A DNA stretch of 64,000 bases from Quercus robur (GCF_932294415.1 NC_065539.1:47902501-47966500), one strand, 5' to 3'; shown: positions 50,651-62,684, numbered from the stretch's first letter. The notes: generated by a model from the letters alone, not told the origin. Numbers and translations are program-made.

Positions 50651-51625
50651 GGTAATTCATCCTTATATTAATCCAACTACGATAGCATAACTGAAAAAAT
50701 AATCATGTGGGTGAGTAGGTTGTAAATTCAAGTGCAGAAATTAGTTGAATTATGCTATCTTCACTTATTAGACGACCTAATCCATCCAAGGGTGCTAAAG
50801 CAGTGTGATTTTCAGTAAGATGGAAAAAAAATTTGGTGACAAGTGACAACTACCAATCTACCTAATAAATGATGATATCAAACCTGTTTTGCTTGGCAAA
50901 GTTTTATTTTTTGGGGTGTAGTAGAAGTTGTGAAACACTGAAACCCCTCTCAATGATGTCAAATCCAACAAATCACCATGACAGTCTTCATTACTGAGTA
51001 GTTAGTTCCCCATGACAAAATCAGTACTCATCACCATGACAATCTTCTTTACTGGGTAGTTAAGTCTAATAAATAACAAAACCGAATTCAAGCAATCTTA
51101 TAGTTTAATGGAAAAGGGTAATAGGTGATTGAAGTAACATCATTTTTATATGAATTCACTACTGATATCATTTTTAATATGCACTAACGTGATATGTCAA
51201 CAATTATTTTTAAAATTTTGTTAAAATATTTTGTATCCTTAAATTTATTGAATTTATCCTATCCTTAAGTATTTCTCAAATATTAGAATGTTGGATGGAA
51301 ACACCTAACTACCCAACATGACTTGTGATCTAAAGCAATTTACAGCCTCAAAAACTTTTCTTACCCCTCATCTTTTTTCTCTTACTTTGTCAATAGTCAC
51401 TTATTTCCTCCATAGAAAGCAGAGCCCAAATGGTCATATGGAAAAATATATAGCCCTCAAGACAGGTAGGTAGGTTGAAGAAAAGCAGTTGTTTGGTTTG
51501 ACAGGAGGATTGGGAAGGCTTAGAACTTTGTAGAGACTAGTAACCGTATTAGGTGTACATGCTTTGTGCCATTCAACAAATCACTACAAATGTACCAAAA
51601 AATAAAGTGTATTCAAGACCCTCTC

Positions 51626-51633
51626 TATATATA
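51626..51633 (+). promoter_or_regulatory. Candidate TATA box of Gly/Pro-rich gene
   Basis: CTCTCTATATATATTACACC, about 200 bases before the ATG, gives a start site near 51660 and a 5' UTR of about 170 bases. Confidence 0.4.
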
Positions 51634-51831
51634 TTACACCAAGTGGCTTATCTCCAAACTCATAAACCCCGAACCCTATCTTTGTATTCTTTGTTTCCTG
51701 CTTTCCTCTATTGCTGCCTCCAAATTGTAGAGAATCCAAAAAAAGATAAGAAAAGAAAAGAAAAAATCAATTCTAGTATTCTAAGCTTAGCAGCAGCAGT
51801 GCTAGAGGGTTGGTTGGACTTCAAGGGCTAA

Positions 51832-52042
51832 ATGAGACCACCGGGTCCTGGTGGGCCTCATCCTGGAGGACCTGGACCAGGACCTGGACCTGGACCTGGG
51901 CCTGGTTGGGGTCCACCTGGACCTCCCGGACCTCCAGTTCCGTGGCCTGGACCGCCAGACTTTCTTGGTGGCTTATTTGGTGGATTATGCAACACCATAT
52001 CCTCTTGGTAAGTCACAATTTGTATCTCTCTCTTTTTTCTTT

Positions 52043-52097
<55 letters not shown>

Positions 52098-52930
52098 TGA
52101 TAGTTACAATATACTGCTAATTCCGCAGTTCAAATATTTTTCTCCTAAACCCCCAAACACTTTGTATATAGGTATGGGCCAATTGAACTAAAAAGCTCTT
52201 AGCCAATTTGTATCTCATACTATATACATTAAGTGGCACAACAATTTTCAGTTTTTTTTTTTTTTTAAACTGTCAATATACTATATGGTATATGTTGATG
52301 CAAATGTGATTTTAGCAGGGGAAAAAAAAAAAAGAAAGATAGTGTTTGTGATAGGTTCATGCAAATGTGACGTTGCTTATTCACAACTTTACAACCTTAA
52401 CAAGTTGTGAAAAAAAGCTATGGAAACAGTTATACCATATGCCACCATGAAAAGTGAGAATAGGTTGATTGATTTATCAGCACATAAGGCAAAAAAAAAA
52501 AAAATTGTTTTGTTTTGTTGTGAGACCATTTCTACTTATTTGCCAAACTTTTTTCCAAATATATAATTACAACTTACTATTCTATCTTACTCTTACTATT
52601 TCAAAATTCATTTTTTACAAATTAAAAAAAAAAAAATCTAACAACATTTTAATTTTGTTTGGCAGTTTCTACTTCTTGTGCTGTTGTTGGTTAGTACAGG
52701 ACTGCTTTGGTCCACCAGCTCCTCCTCCTCCTCCTGGTCCTCCACCACCACCCCCTGGACCTCCTCTTATATTTGCTCCACCTCCACCTCCTCCGCCACC
52801 ACCACCTGGACCTCCTCTTGTTCTGTTTCCTCCACCTGGTCCTCCCGGCCCACCTGGCCCATTTGGACCCCCTGGCCCATTCGGACCCCCTGGTGGCCCA
52901 CCTGACCCGTTTGGACCTCCACCTCCTTAA
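51832..52930 (+). CDS. Gly/Pro-rich protein with Cys-rich hydrophobic core, 146 aa (2 exons)
   Basis: Exons 51832-52007 and 52666-52930 (stop TAA) join in phase across a GT-AG intron. Residues 1-45 are a Gly/Pro repeat (PGPGPG type). Residues about 47-75 are hydrophobic and cysteine-rich: FLGGLFGGLCNTISS, then CFYFLCCCWLVQDCFG across the splice. The remainder is polyproline and collagen-like PPGPPGP/FGPPG to the end. Similar plant proteins with an N-terminal Gly/Pro-rich part and the LCN-IS-CFYFLCCCWL core are annotated only as proline-rich or extensin-like. The core resembles cysteine-rich membrane modules, so a membrane-anchored disordered protein is more likely than a cell-wall structural protein, as no signal peptide is visible. 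The exon-intron structure splitting the core at a Cys codon supports a real gene. Role unknown. Confidence 0.75.
52045..52096. repeat. 52-base T homopolymer
   Basis: An uninterrupted T run just after the donor of the only intron of the Gly/Pro-rich gene. Length is likely polymorphic or an assembly estimate. Confidence 0.9.
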
Positions 52931-54216
52931 ATCTTGTAATTTCACTTGTTGATGAGTATTTACATGTAACCAAATACATATGGTTACAGGACTATATGTT
53001 CTTCATAACCCCAAATTTTCACCTTTTTTGAGTGTGATAGACGTTCACTTATGATGGCACATAATGCTCAAAGTGATCATCTAACAAAGAAATGTAATGT
53101 ACGTTATGGATTGATAAAACAAAATTTTATCCTTCAAAAATTCTACTTCTGTATTTTTTTCTTCATATATAATAGCTTCTAATCTACCACAATGACAATT
53201 TTGTTTCTGCTCAATAGCAAATCATATATTGAGTTTAAAAAATGTGATTACGCTAAATGGCTGTACTAAATTTCATAAAGGGCTAAGAAGTTGTAGTTGC
53301 GGTGACTACACCAAATAACAATAATTTTTAGATAAAAACAACAATTTATAATAGAATTATAGAACACATACAAATGTAATGGTTGTTGTAAACTTGACTT
53401 CATTTGTTAGGCATTGGCAAGTGAAGATGTGAAATAATATAGCATATATATGAATATACAACATTACCGATTGGAGGAGTTTGTTAAGAGTTAAGACTAG
53501 TCACAGTAACAAGAAAATTGCCTAGAAGAGAGGTTAAAACCAATTCTCACTACCCATTTTTACAATTGGTTTTTCTTGTTTGAGGGAATATTCCAACTAG
53601 AGTTGTTGAAGGGCTAGCCCAGGCCTGTCTCAAAACACCATGAAGAGGCCCATTTCGCCTAGCCCAATCTACTGCTCTATTTGGGCTATATAGATATTCC
53701 CTTAATCAAGTATTAGGCTAATGCAAAATGGTCATCAAGGGCATGCTGGATTAAACAGGGGGCAGGAAATGTGTAACACTAGCCATCTGAGACTTGTCTG
53801 GGCCGATTGGAAATTTTATAGCTCAGGTCCAACACAAAAATATCGTTGGCAGTCATATATATTATATGCATTAAGCCATTAAGCAATGAATGAGGACATC
53901 GTAAATTTTAAATTCTCTTTTTTTAAAGGACCAAAAAAAATTTTTTTGATAGAACCAAAAAAAAAAAAAAATGGAATGTGTAGCCAAACAACCAATTTAA
54001 AACTAATTTTTTATGGGAAGATATTTGGTACAATTTTCTGAACTCAAACAATTAAAACCAACTATCCGGTTATACCTTAAAACTTACATTTGCCAAACCC
54101 AAATGAGAATTGAAGGAGAAAGTTAGAGAGGACAAAAATATGATGGTAAAACGATTTTCCTTTCAAATCTTTTTTTCTATATGAAGATAGCATTTTTTTT
54201 CCATCATCAAATTCTA
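52931..54216. other. Intergenic sequence, no gene recognised
   Basis: The 3' flank of the Gly/Pro-rich gene followed by AT-rich DNA with A/T homopolymers. Nothing coding was seen on either strand. Confidence 0.5.
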
Positions 54217-54399
54217 GAATAATGCTAGAGATATAAATTTTTTTACAAAAAATTTTACAAACTACTGATGTAGTGAGTGATTATTAGTAAATAAAAAAGT
54301 AATGTTAATGGTGTGCCTAGATAAAAACCAATAAGAAGTTGGCCACATCAACAGTTTGTAAAAATATTATAAAATAGTTTGTGACTGTAGCATTATTCC
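54217..54399. mobile_element. hAT-like MITE
   Basis: TIRs GAATAATGCTAGAGA and (right, reverse complement) GGAATAATGCTACAG. Perfect 8-bp flanking duplications AAATTCTA lie at 54209-54216 and 54400-54407. At 183 bp it is non-coding, and it shares the AATGCTA terminal motif with the element at 50492. Confidence 0.75.
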
Positions 54400-54768
54400 A
54401 AATTCTATTAGAATTAGCGGAAATATATCAAAAAGAAAACCACACACGGTAAATGTCGCGTAAAGCAAATCACAAGGGAAGTTTCATAAAATAATCCACA
54501 AGATAATTTCATGTTTTAAGAATATATCATAGGGGTGCTTTTTACTTTTTACCCTAATAATAATGAGAGCTTTTAGAAGGGCACTATGTTCACATGTTGT
54601 CACGATTATTGCATGAATAATTAGGCGAGATCCATTCAATTCTTGCCAACGATGATCATAATGGAGAGGTTTCTAGAAGAGAATTGATTGCATTCAATCA
54701 TGTAGGGCAATCATGTAGGCTAGAAAAACCATTGTCAATTGAAATTTTAAAGGAAAATGAAATTAATG

Positions 54769-54928
54769 ATGCGTTTGGATACTGCTTATTTTGCTAAAAG
54801 CTAAACACAATAAAGAAATAATAAAACAGTTACTGTTCACACGTGGGTTACTGTTCATTTGCCTTGATGCACTGTTCATGAGAGAGACGTTGAAAAAAAA
54901 AAAAAAAAGCAAAAACGCAAGACGCATC
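54769..54928. repeat. Possible MITE
   Basis: GATGCGT at the left and ACGCATC at the right are inverse complements. The interior has the TACTGTTCA motif repeated three times and a poly(A) stretch. No clear target duplication. Confidence 0.3.
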
Positions 54929-54982
54929 AGCCTAATCCAAATGTATACTAATTACCCGTTTGGATACAACTTTTCCCAAAAA

Positions 54983-55572
54983 TGAGCCTATTGGGCCTGA
55001 CCTCACTTGGGCTCACAACTTATTTATAAAGTGGGTTTAGGATTTCCTACTTTGGGTTGTTCTCTGCACAGAGACTCAGTGAAGCTGCCTCTCTCTCTCT
55101 CTCTCTGAATCACTCTTTTCTCTCTATTCTCTATTTCCTTGAGAACCTTTCAACAACCTTTTTCTTCCTCCAACTTCTCATATTTATAGCTCTAAGTTAG
55201 TGGGGAGATTATGATTACTACCATGGTTAGTGCAATGGGAGGTCCAATATCATTAGTCGTAAGTGGATGATTTGGTGGGAGTGGAATGTGGTGAGAGTGG
55301 CCTTGGAACTTGGTTCCCACTCCAGTAGACATACTCGGCAGCGGTGTTTCCTAAGGCACTGCCGGGTATGCGAAGGATGGTTTGTTTGAACGTTATTCTT
55401 TCTTTATTGTTTGGGAATGGTTTGCCGAGTAAGGACCAGGTGACAAAACTTGGGCCTGTAGTTTGTGTGGGTTCGGGTTGGGGTTTTGGGTAGAGAGAGA
55501 CTGGGGCCATGGGCCACACTGCTAGGTCAGAATTCAAGGCCCAAATGGATCCGGGTACCACGGTGCCGTACA
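54983..55572 (-). repeat. 3' LTR of the Tat-type element
   Basis: The minus-strand limits TGTACGG... and ...GGCTCA give TG...CA. A purine-rich tract AAGAGGGGGCTAA lies directly upstream of the LTR in element orientation (polypurine tract). A minus-strand TATAAATA at 55191-55198 matches the TATA placement in the solo LTR at 17886. Boundaries are inferred because the other LTR is not available for comparison. Confidence 0.55.
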
Positions 55573-55858
55573 TTAGCCCCCTCTTGATTCATGCTCGGCA
55601 ATTGGGAAGAATCAAGGAATTCAAAATGCACTTACGTTTGAGAAGGTTAACAGGTGGAAACTTGGGCGGTTTCAGAAACCCATTAATGCGCTCTCAAAAG
55701 GTGCGCTATTCCGGGCCTTTGGTTCAACCGTCATCATTACCTGACGGTTCGTGAACCGAGGCGGTACGCATGTCAGTTGGCATTGGCATTCGTAAAGTTT
55801 TTTCGCTAACTGAGCCCCATTATTGTTGATTGGACATTGCTCACCCCTCTTTGGCCTC

Positions 55859-55867
55859 TATAAATAG
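55859..55867 (+). promoter_or_regulatory. TATA box driving the antisense ORF
   Basis: TATAAATAG on the plus strand, with ATTGG (inverse CCAAT) about 30 bases upstream and a pyrimidine-rich leader after it. It lies inside the element, outside the LTR, and points against the retrotransposon's own transcription. Confidence 0.6.
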
Positions 55868-55926
55868 CCCATAACAAATCATTTTTTCACTTTTTCATTC
55901 TCCACTCTCTGAGTTTTCTCTCTTTC

Positions 55927-58373
55927 GTGCATTCGTCTGTGCGCTTATTTATCAGTCCAGAATCCCTTTCTTCCCTAAAGCCCAAAGTAATTTTTCTACC
56001 TCTTCCTTTTACTTTAGCTTCTTTCTTCGAGTTTCTTCCTTCAGTTTTAGAGTTTAAGATGGGTTATGCTTTTCTTCTGAACACTAGGGCGTCTTTAGCC
56101 ACATTTAGGCAAAAGTTTGATATTCCTAATGATGTGGACGTGGCGTATTGCCACGAGAGCAAAATTGCTCTCCATAGAGGAGAACATACTGCTTTCTTTC
56201 CCTTAATGGCAATTCTAGAGGGTGGGGTTAGGTTTCCCGTAGACCCTCTCTTACCCAATACACTTAGGTACTATGAGCTGTGCCCCGACCAACTTCCTCC
56301 CAATTTTTACCAGGTAGTTAGTTGTGTCAGTAGGTTAAACCAAACATTCGATTTGCAATTAAACCACCATGATATAAACCACATGTACAGTCTGTGTGAG
56401 AATAAGAGTACTAACTATTACTTAAAGGTTAGAGATACGAGGGTACAGCTAATATCATGCCTACCTGACTCCAATAGGAATTCAGCCGGGGAGTTTGTCC
56501 GGGTGCGCGGCAATTGGTTTGCCAGTGAAATCCCTTGCCCCCTCTCACAACATGAAGTGGGTTCGTATCGATCTCTAACTTAATTGTCTTTCCACTTATG
56601 GTTGTTTTACTTATTTGAATATCGACACTGTATTTTATCTTATCATATAAATATATATATATATATATATATATTTTGAAGACAGCAAAGTATTTATCCC
56701 GGATCTTAAGGAAGTCCACGTTAGGGATCTGAATTTTGTACTCAGGTCCGAGATATTTGTTCACTGGGATGGGCAGCTCCGAGCGTCCCATCTGATCCTC
56801 AGAGTCAAACCCGTGTACTCTACTTGGCAACATTTCAGGCAAGCGCTTTTGGTAGACAGTCCCCTCCTATCATACATCAAGGTTCGACACACAAATTTTC
56901 TTCCGCCAATACTCATAGTGGGAGAAACTCGGGAACTTGGTCGGCAATATACTTGTTCAGACGAACTTACGCCGTTGTGGGATGAATCGACAGAACACAT
57001 GTCCTAACGTCTCCGAGAACTTGCTCACGCGCCTGTTGAGAACGAGGCTCCCGCACAGGAAACCGAGCAAGTAGCTGTCAATTTTACTAACTTCTCTGAC
57101 ACCGAATCTGACCGTAGTGGAGGCATAGTGACCTAAAAGACCATGAACATTGATCGTTTTATGCTCGGGGTAAGGTAGACCACGCAACAGCAACCACCTC
57201 AAGGCCGAGGTCAGATGCCTTCCCCCCCACCTCCCCAAACCGGACGAACCTAAAAGAAGCAATGTGTTGCCAAGCAAACCTCTATCGGTCCGGGTGATGT
57301 TGTAACCAAGACTCCCCCCTAGCCATCTAGGGGTATTGTCATTCAGGAGCCACAAACCCAAGTCAGGGCAAGCGTGGCGTCCTCTTCCTAAGCAACGCAG
57401 GCATGGCAGCCCACATTTCAATTGGACGACAAGCTGCTCCCCGTGAATGCTAGTGTATGGGTATGAGAGAAAGGTGAAGGGGGTCGTGTTGCCCAAAGCT
57501 TGGTGCACGGCCTTCTTCTGCCCGAGGACGTGCACGCTTTTGAGGAGAGGACGCATGAGTCTATAAGAAGAAGACTGCAGTGGCATACTATTGTGGTAAT
57601 CTTTCATTTACTGATTTCTTACTAACCCTTATATATATATTCTTTTATTGCCGTACTAATTCCAACTGCTTCATTAGGCTGCTCAACTAGCCCATATCCT
57701 CAATGGGCGATCAAAGGAACTTTCCGAGGATGCTGATCGAGAGAAGGCTGCTGGGGAGGCGGTTGTTAAGACAACAAAGGACAAGTCAAAGGCTGCTGAT
57801 ACTGCCGAGAAGAAAGCTACTGTCGCGAAAAAGGCTAGGGCGTTGGCGGAGAAAAGGTCAGCAAAACTCATGGCGAAGCAAAATTAAGCTAATCTAAAAT
57901 TAGTCGAGGTAGTAAGTCTGAATACTACTCAAGCCGAGGAACTCGCCAACCTGAGAGCGGCTTTGGAGGCTTGTGAAGACAAGTGGTATAATGAAGGATT
58001 TGCAAATGCCAAGAATTTCGCGGAGCCAGTTGTGAATCCGGCTCGGAGGCTGGGTTTCGAGGCCAGTTGGTTTGCTGTCTTGCAAGCCTTGGGGGTCCCT
58101 GAAGACTCTCCTCTTAGGGATCCTAACCAGATACCATTCCCGAGCTCTACTTCAGCCGCGCAGAACCCCCCGACGCCCATTGACGAAGAAGAGACAGCAA
58201 GCATGAGGGAGTTGGTGGAGCAAATAGACGCTCATGTGGAGTTAAATGATATGGAAGATACCAATATCCCCGGTGCTGGTGATCAGCCCAATGGGGACAT
58301 TCTTCATCCCACAGCAAACCAGCAGCAAATCGAGACCGCCGCCCAGACACAACCTGCAGATCCAACGACTTAA
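55927..58373 (+). pseudogene. Antisense ORF of the Tat element (Transposase_28-type), 3 exons, broken
   Basis: Probable start ATG at 56059 (MGYAFLL), with an in-frame ATG at 55927. Exon 1 runs to about 56570, exon 2 from 56686 to about 57596 and exon 3 from 57679 to 58373; the gaps are T-rich and end in AG, as introns do. Exon 1 has the conserved blocks HTAFFPLMAILEGGVRFPVDPLL, split here as AFFPLMAILEGG and RFPVDPLL, then LPDSNRNSAGEFVRVRGNW. These belong to the domain labelled putative gypsy-type transposon (PF04195). Exon 3 is Ala/Lys-rich coiled coil and ends with WFAVLQALGVPEDSPLRDP. In-frame stops (for example after EHMS near 57006, and after AKQN near 57887) inactivate it. The function of this protein family is unknown. 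Confidence 0.7.
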
Positions 58374-58794
58374 CTACTGGACCGGACCCTTACCGCTTAC
58401 ATTTATTTTTCTTGTCTTTGCATATTTTATCCCTTTCAGTTAATTCACCTACGTCACCGGGTTGTGGTGACTAAACAATTACTTTCTTTGTCGGGTTTAA
58501 CTCATATACGGTCACTGGGTTTTGATGACAAGACATTGGTTTCATTTTTGTGTTGACTTTGTTGGAATAATGGTTTATTTGTCGAACATTTGCTTTAATC
58601 ATACTCATGAATGCTTAATTACCGCATTATTTTCTTTGTCATGTTCTTCTATTTTCTGTGCATGTATGTCTTTCTAATGATTGGGTTTTGAAGATCGCTT
58701 CTGGGAAGGCTTGATGGCCAGGGTCGATTTGTAAGGTAGAATAGGTTAAGCCTTCAGCCATTGGAAATCCTGCTCAGCATATATTTGCCCTTTC

Positions 58795-59275
58795 AAGAAG
58801 ATGTACGGTAGGCTTCCACCTGCCTGGGAAGCAGGTTTCTGTCTTTAGGATATTTTTCAGTAGGCGATAATAATCGAACCGAAAAGCAGGTTCCTGTCCT
58901 TAGGATATTTTTCAGTATAAGGTTTCCACCTGCTCAGAGATAATAATTGAACTGGGAATTAGGTTTCTGTCCTTAGGATATTTTTTAGTATAAGGTTTCC
59001 ACCTGCTCGGTGATAATAATCGAACCGGGAATCAGGTTTCTGTCCTTAGGATATTTTTCAGTATAAGGTTTCCACCTACTCGGTGATAATAATCGAACTG
59101 GGAATCAGGTTTCTGTCCTTAAGATATTTTTCAGTATAAGGTTTCCACCTGCTCGATGATATAATTGAACTGGGAATTAGGTTTCTATCCTTAAGATATT
59201 TTTCAGTATAAGGTTTCCACCTGTTCGGTGATAATAATCGAACCGGGAATTAGGTTTCTGTCCTTAGAACAAATT
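58795..59275. repeat. Tandem array, 73-bp unit, seven copies
   Basis: The marker AGGTTTCTGTCCTTA occurs at about 58833, 58888, 58961, 59034, 59107, 59179 and 59252: spacings 55, 73, 73, 73, 72, 73. Each unit contains ATATTTTTCAGTATAAGG and CCACCTGCTCGGTGATAATA. The first unit is shortened. It lies between the integrase stop and the antisense ORF, in the 3' untranslated region of the element. Confidence 0.92.
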
Positions 59276-59425
59276 GCCCTAGTCTTTTTAGCTTCCTCTA
59301 CACTTATTAGTTGGCAATACTAAATAAGTAATAATAAAATCGAATACAACTGCAACGAGAAGCATTGTCATCATATTAGCTAATGAAATGTACATATTCG
59401 GATTTACACTTCCACGCACTAATAG

Positions 59426-60726
59426 TCAGTGATAAAACTTCTTAAGATTATGGACATTCCATGGCCAGGGAAGTGGCCTCTCGTTAAGGTCTTCTAAATA
59501 GTACGCACCCGCGCCTGCAATGGCAGTAACTCTGTACGGTCCTTCCCAAGCTTGGGCTAACTTCCCGGCATTTGTATCTTGCATATTCCCTACGGCTTTC
59601 CTCAGCACCAAGTCTCCAGCACTAAATTCCCTAGCCTTTACATCTCGGCTATAACGTTGGGCAAGTTTCTGCTGGTACTCTGCCAATCGTATAATTGCCG
59701 CTTCTCGGCACTCTTCCAACCAATCCAAACGTTCTACCATTAGCTCACTACTTTAGGCGGGGTCAAATCCTGCAACTCGGGCACTGCATAAGTTCACCTC
59801 GGCCGGTATCGCGACTTCTGCTCCATACGTTAAGGAGAACGGAGTCTCCCCTGTGGACCTCCTGGGGGTTGTTCAGTAAGCCCACAAAACGTAAGGTAAC
59901 TCTTTTGCCCACCTTCCCTTTACATCGTCCAATTTTTTCTTCAACCCGTTCACGATTGCCTTGTTGGTAGCTTCAGCTTGGCCATTACTCTACGGATACG
60001 CTGGAGTGGAATACCTGTTTTTGATGCCCAGATCACTACAAAAAGCGTGAAAAGCTTTACTGTCAATCTGTAATCCATTATCTGATATCAACGAGTCCGG
60101 CACCCCAAATCTCGTAACTTTGTTTTTCCACACGAACTTCTTGACATCTACGTCCCGGATATTAGCTAAGGCCTCGGCTTCTGACCATTTCGTAAAGTAA
60201 TCAACTGCCACTAACACGAACCTGCGATTGCCTGTTGCCTGGGGAAATGAGCCAAGAATATCTAGCCCCCATTGTGCGAATGGCCATGGGCTGCTGACAA
60301 GATTCAGATGACCTGCTAGCTAGTGGATCAGGGGAGCATGCTTTTGGCATCGTTCACATTTACGCACATATTCGGCGGCATCTTTCTGCATCTGTGGCTA
60401 CCAAAATCCCTGAGTTATCTCTCGGTGTGCTAATGAGCGCCCCCTACATGATTGCCACACACTCCGTCATGTAACTCAGACAGAAGCTCATTTGCTTTCT
60501 CGGGATGCAAGCATAAGAGGTACGGTCCCCCAAAAGACCTCTAGTATAACTTGCAATCTGCTGACAACCAATACCGAGAAGCCACTCGACGGATCTTGTT
60601 AGCCTCTTTTTCATCATCCGGAACTCGATCTTCGGCCAAGAAGTCAATGATCAGGTCCATCCAACATGGCCTAGTTGCTGAAATCATGGCAACATCGACC
60701 CCGGCTGTACTAGCATTATCTGCCAC
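59426..60726 (-). pseudogene. Tat element integrase, broken
   Basis: In order there are a decayed HHCC zinc region (YVRKCERCQKHA), the catalytic core with GLDILG and VAVDYFTKWSEAEAL (first Asp), SDNGLQIDSKAF (second Asp) and [17 protein letters not shown] (Glu), and the C-terminal chromatin/DNA-binding region ending NVHNLKKFYH with stop at 59426. Nonsense codons occur, for example just after NRYSTPAYP at about 59988. All three acidic catalytic residues remain in the sequence. Confidence 0.8.
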
Positions 60727-60888
60727 ACTAATACTTGGCTCCCTTATAAGCTACACTTTGATTAGCCGAGGCACCTCCTCGGTCATTGACGACGCTAACG
60801 TAGCTAGGGAGTTAACGTGTCTATTCTGTGCCCGGCCCTCTTGGGCCACCTTCGCCGTACAAAACTTGTTCACGATTTGCTTTACTGC

Positions 60889-61481
60889 TTACAAGTATAC
60901 TTTCATCCGAGAATCTCGGGCCTCAAAGCTGCCCTGAACTTGATTAACAACCAGCCAAGAATCTAAGTAAATTTCTACGTCCCGAGCGCCCATTTCTAAA
61001 ATGGTCCTCAATCTAGCAAGAACGGCCTCGTTATTAGAGGCTTTTAACCCCAATCTAAAAGAATGCTCCAACCGTATTCCTTCCGGAGTAATTATGACAA
61101 TTCCGGCACCATCCCCATGGCACTCGAAGCACCGTCCACAAACACTCTCCATGGGCGATTCTCTACATGACAGACCATCTTCCCGTTGTTTTTTGGAGAA
61201 AACTCTGCAACGAAATCAGCAAGGACCTGGCCCTTCACCGAGCTTCGCGGCTTGTACCGTATGTCAAAAGAACCTAGCCGGTTCCCCCATTTAGCTATTC
61301 GGTCCATGAAGTCTGATCTCTTCAACAATGATTGCAAAGGATACTCAGTCAGGATAAATATAGTATGAGCCTGAAAATAATGCGGCAACTTCCTCGTAGC
61401 GTGTAATAGGGCTAACACCAGCTTCCCTAAGGGTAGGTATCTTGTCTCAGCATCAACCAGGGTTTTGCTGATGTAATACAC
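60889..61481 (-). pseudogene. Tat element RNase H region, frameshifted
   Basis: The RT connection segment (VYYISKTLVDAETRYLPLGK) continues into the RNase H start RVFVDGASS. A frame change near 61110 then moves the continuation (GAGIVIITPEGIRLEHSF, ASNNEAVLARL) to another frame. A SDSQLVVNQV-type motif reads LDSWLVVNQV. A second RNase H-like domain next to RT is usual for the lineage. Confidence 0.75.
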
Positions 61482-61494
61482 TGGTTGCTGTATT

Positions 61495-62684
61495 CCTCAG
61501 TCCCTTAGCAGTACGACGCTCACGACATGATCGGACACTGAGAGGTACATGAATAAATCCTCCCTAGACTCCGGGGCCGTTAATATAGGCGCTTGCATCA
61601 TATAATCCTTCAAATCTCGAAAGGCTCTGTCACACTCCTCATTCCACTGAAATCCTTTCTACTTTTTCAGAAGCTGATAGAATGGTCGACAACGATCAGC
61701 AAATTTGGAGATGAACCGGTTAAGTGCATCTAACATCCCGGTCAATACCTGCACTTATTTCAGATTGCTTGGCGGCTTAAGGTGATTCATGGCTTCGATC
61801 TGATCGGGGTTGGCCTCTATTCCCCGATTAGTGATCAGATACCCTAGGAACTTACCAGCCCCTACACCAAAAGTGCACTTCTCAGCATTCAGACGCAACT
61901 TATGTTGCCGAAGTACCTCAAACACTCCTTGAAGATCTTCTACATGCCATGCTTCTAGTTTACTTTTCACTACCATGTTGTCCATGTATACTTCAACCGT
62001 ACGCCCCATTTTATCTCGAAACATCCTCGTCATCATCCGTTGATACGTGGCCCCGACATTTTTCAATCTAAATGGCATCATATTATAATGATAGTTGGCA
62101 TCCGAGGAGATGAATGTTGTCTTTTCTCGGTCCTCAGGTGCTAGGGCAATCTGATGATACCCCTGAAAGGCATCCAAGAAGCTCATCCTTGGGTGTCCGT
62201 ATGTGGTATCTACCAACTGGTCGATCTTTGGCATAAGGAACGAGTCTTTTGGGCATGCCTGGTTTAAATTCGTGAAATCTACACAAACCCTCCACTTGCC
62301 ATTCTTCTTCTTCACTACCACGGTATTTGCTAGCCACTCTGGGAAGAAGATCTCCCTTATCACCCCAGCTTCCTTCAGCCTTTGGACTTTCGATTTTATC
62401 GCATCAACATGCTCCTTAGCCGCTCTCTATAGCTTCTGCTTCTTAGGGGGGAATGATGGGTCCACATTAAGCTTATGGACAATGAACTCAGGGTCCACCT
62501 CGGGCACCTTATGCGGACTCCATGCAAACACATCCACGTTCTGCATAAGGAATAACAAAATTTCTACCTTATCCTGGCTCTTCATGCTCGTTCCTATTTG
62601 AAAATACCTATCAGTATCCGGTAAAATTTTAACCTTCATCAGCTTCTTGGCACAACTAGCCCCCACTTCTTCTCGAGGCTCCAA
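61495..62684 (-). pseudogene. Tat element reverse transcriptase, several nonsense codons
   Basis: A single frame contains KKKNGKWRVCVDFTNLN, LDAFQGYHQIALAPED and the active site VEVYMDNMVVKS. The normal YxDD reads YMDN here, losing the second catalytic Asp. In-frame stops occur after KKQKL (62427-62429), after NLK (near 61757), after LLKK and after LLRD. At least two look like Trp codons changed by G-to-A, as expected from cytosine methylation of silenced elements; that reading is inference. Confidence 0.8.

Larger units (their letters stand above)
49311..51600. other. Kinase 3' flank and intergenic sequence
   Basis: The 3' UTR probably extends to about 49.6 kb. The stretch also holds an A/AAG run at 50083-50118, a 50-bp tandem duplication at 50352-50451 and a MITE at about 50492-50650. 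No gene recognised. Confidence 0.5.

Noticed and set aside
52691..52979. Arg/Trp-rich and Leu-rich ORFs around 52700-52980
   Set aside because: They are frame and strand shadows of the Pro-rich second exon of the 146-aa protein.
56957..57607. 216-codon minus-strand ORF in the Tat element
   Set aside because: It is the reverse side of exon 2 of the antisense ORF. It has no domain, while the plus strand carries the family motifs.
58795..59275. CRISPR-like regular repeats
   Set aside because: Units are contiguous 73-bp tandem repeats without variable spacers, in a plant retrotransposon 3' region; no cas genes.
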